64,000 bases of DNA. Origin: Symbiodinium natans (taxonomy: Eukaryota; Sar; Dinophyceae; Suessiales; Symbiodiniaceae). The stretch covers positions 374,462 to 438,461 of the forward strand of contig CAJNDS010002301.1 of NCBI GenBank assembly GCA_905221605.1. Reading direction: 5' to 3'. Positions 63,712-64,000 of the stretch are shown here, piece after piece; within the stretch, counting starts at the first letter, position 1; each line of letters begins with the position of its first letter. The notes beneath the pieces were generated by a model. The model had not been told where the DNA came from. It did no database searches and was given only the letters and a program-made list of their open reading frames with translations. The translations under genes and the position numbers were made by a program.

Positions 63712-64000
63712 GGTCATTTGTTTACATTCCCGTCAAGGTGTGTTACGCTCCTGTACGTGAGAAGGCTTTAGCTGAGCACTCAGGCTTAAGCTTAAGAGTT
63801 TAGGGTTTAGGGTTCAGCATCTCTGGTCCAAGCATTCACTAGTTGAGCAGCTTTCAAGGCCACAGGGGAATACCCACCCGCCCATTGGGTCCCACACCAT
63901 TAGGAAAAATATCCAACCTCCTTCTTCTCTAGGCACGTGGTCAACAGAATGGATTTGTTAACCACATGTTTCTGTTTCAAGCGGACAAGAAAACCAAACG
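63712..64000. other. Unassigned right edge with short TTTAGGG trace
   Basis: It contains GAGTTTAGGGTTTAGGGTTC near 63796-63815 and otherwise nothing I can identify. Confidence 0.5.

Overview
The window looks like nuclear DNA of a dinoflagellate (inferred from plant/dinoflagellate-type TTTAGGG telomere-like arrays, GC-rich sequence, very dense decayed retroelements and many satellites). I recognise no host protein gene, tRNA or rRNA. Almost everything identifiable is mobile DNA or tandem repeat, so this is a nested-transposon and satellite block.

Layout. 1-10.3 kb: a 52-53-bp satellite, a CCCTAAA tract, unassigned DNA, C-rich low-complexity sequence present in two copies, a CCATGG-rich minisatellite, a TTTAGGG tract and inverted traces of the first satellite. 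10.5-12.9 kb: weak retroelement remnants and a 14-16-bp minisatellite. 12.9-34.4 kb: a cluster of LINE-like non-LTR elements with a C-terminal zinc motif plus PD-(D/E)XK-like nuclease (RLE-type). Five of their 3' ends lie in the same (minus) orientation and share a terminal motif. The longest copy (14.93-26.26 kb, minus) starts with a RING-H2-like domain and is cut in its reverse transcriptase (RT) by a 6583-bp tyrosine-recombinase (YR) retrotransposon at 17097-23679. That element has Gag, RT-RNase H and YR genes and the A1-genes-B1-A2-B2 split direct repeats of Ngaro/PAT-type elements.

37.3-48.4 kb: a decayed APE-type LINE (zinc finger/coiled-coil ORF, RNase H, APE endonuclease, RT, C2H2 finger). 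Its RNase H is split by a 4-kb element made of five and a bit ~600-bp repeats with conserved hairpins and a 6-bp target duplication. 48.7-61.9 kb: a minus-strand retroelement with the unusual order YR - Gag - CCCH finger - cytosine-methyltransferase-like domain - RT - RNase H; its RNase H end is inverted between inverted repeats. Inside its methyltransferase domain sits a second split-direct-repeat element (52241-56288, plus) with one intact 1020-codon ORF, methyltransferase-RT-RNase H, and no YR or Gag. 61.9-64 kb: a perfect telomere-like array, then dispersed ~95-bp and hairpin-bearing repeats.

The main result is two young, precisely bounded split-direct-repeat retroelements nested in older elements without target duplication. 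One carries its own YR. The other lacks a YR and carries a C5-type methyltransferase-like domain fused to the RT, so it probably depends on a recombinase supplied in trans.
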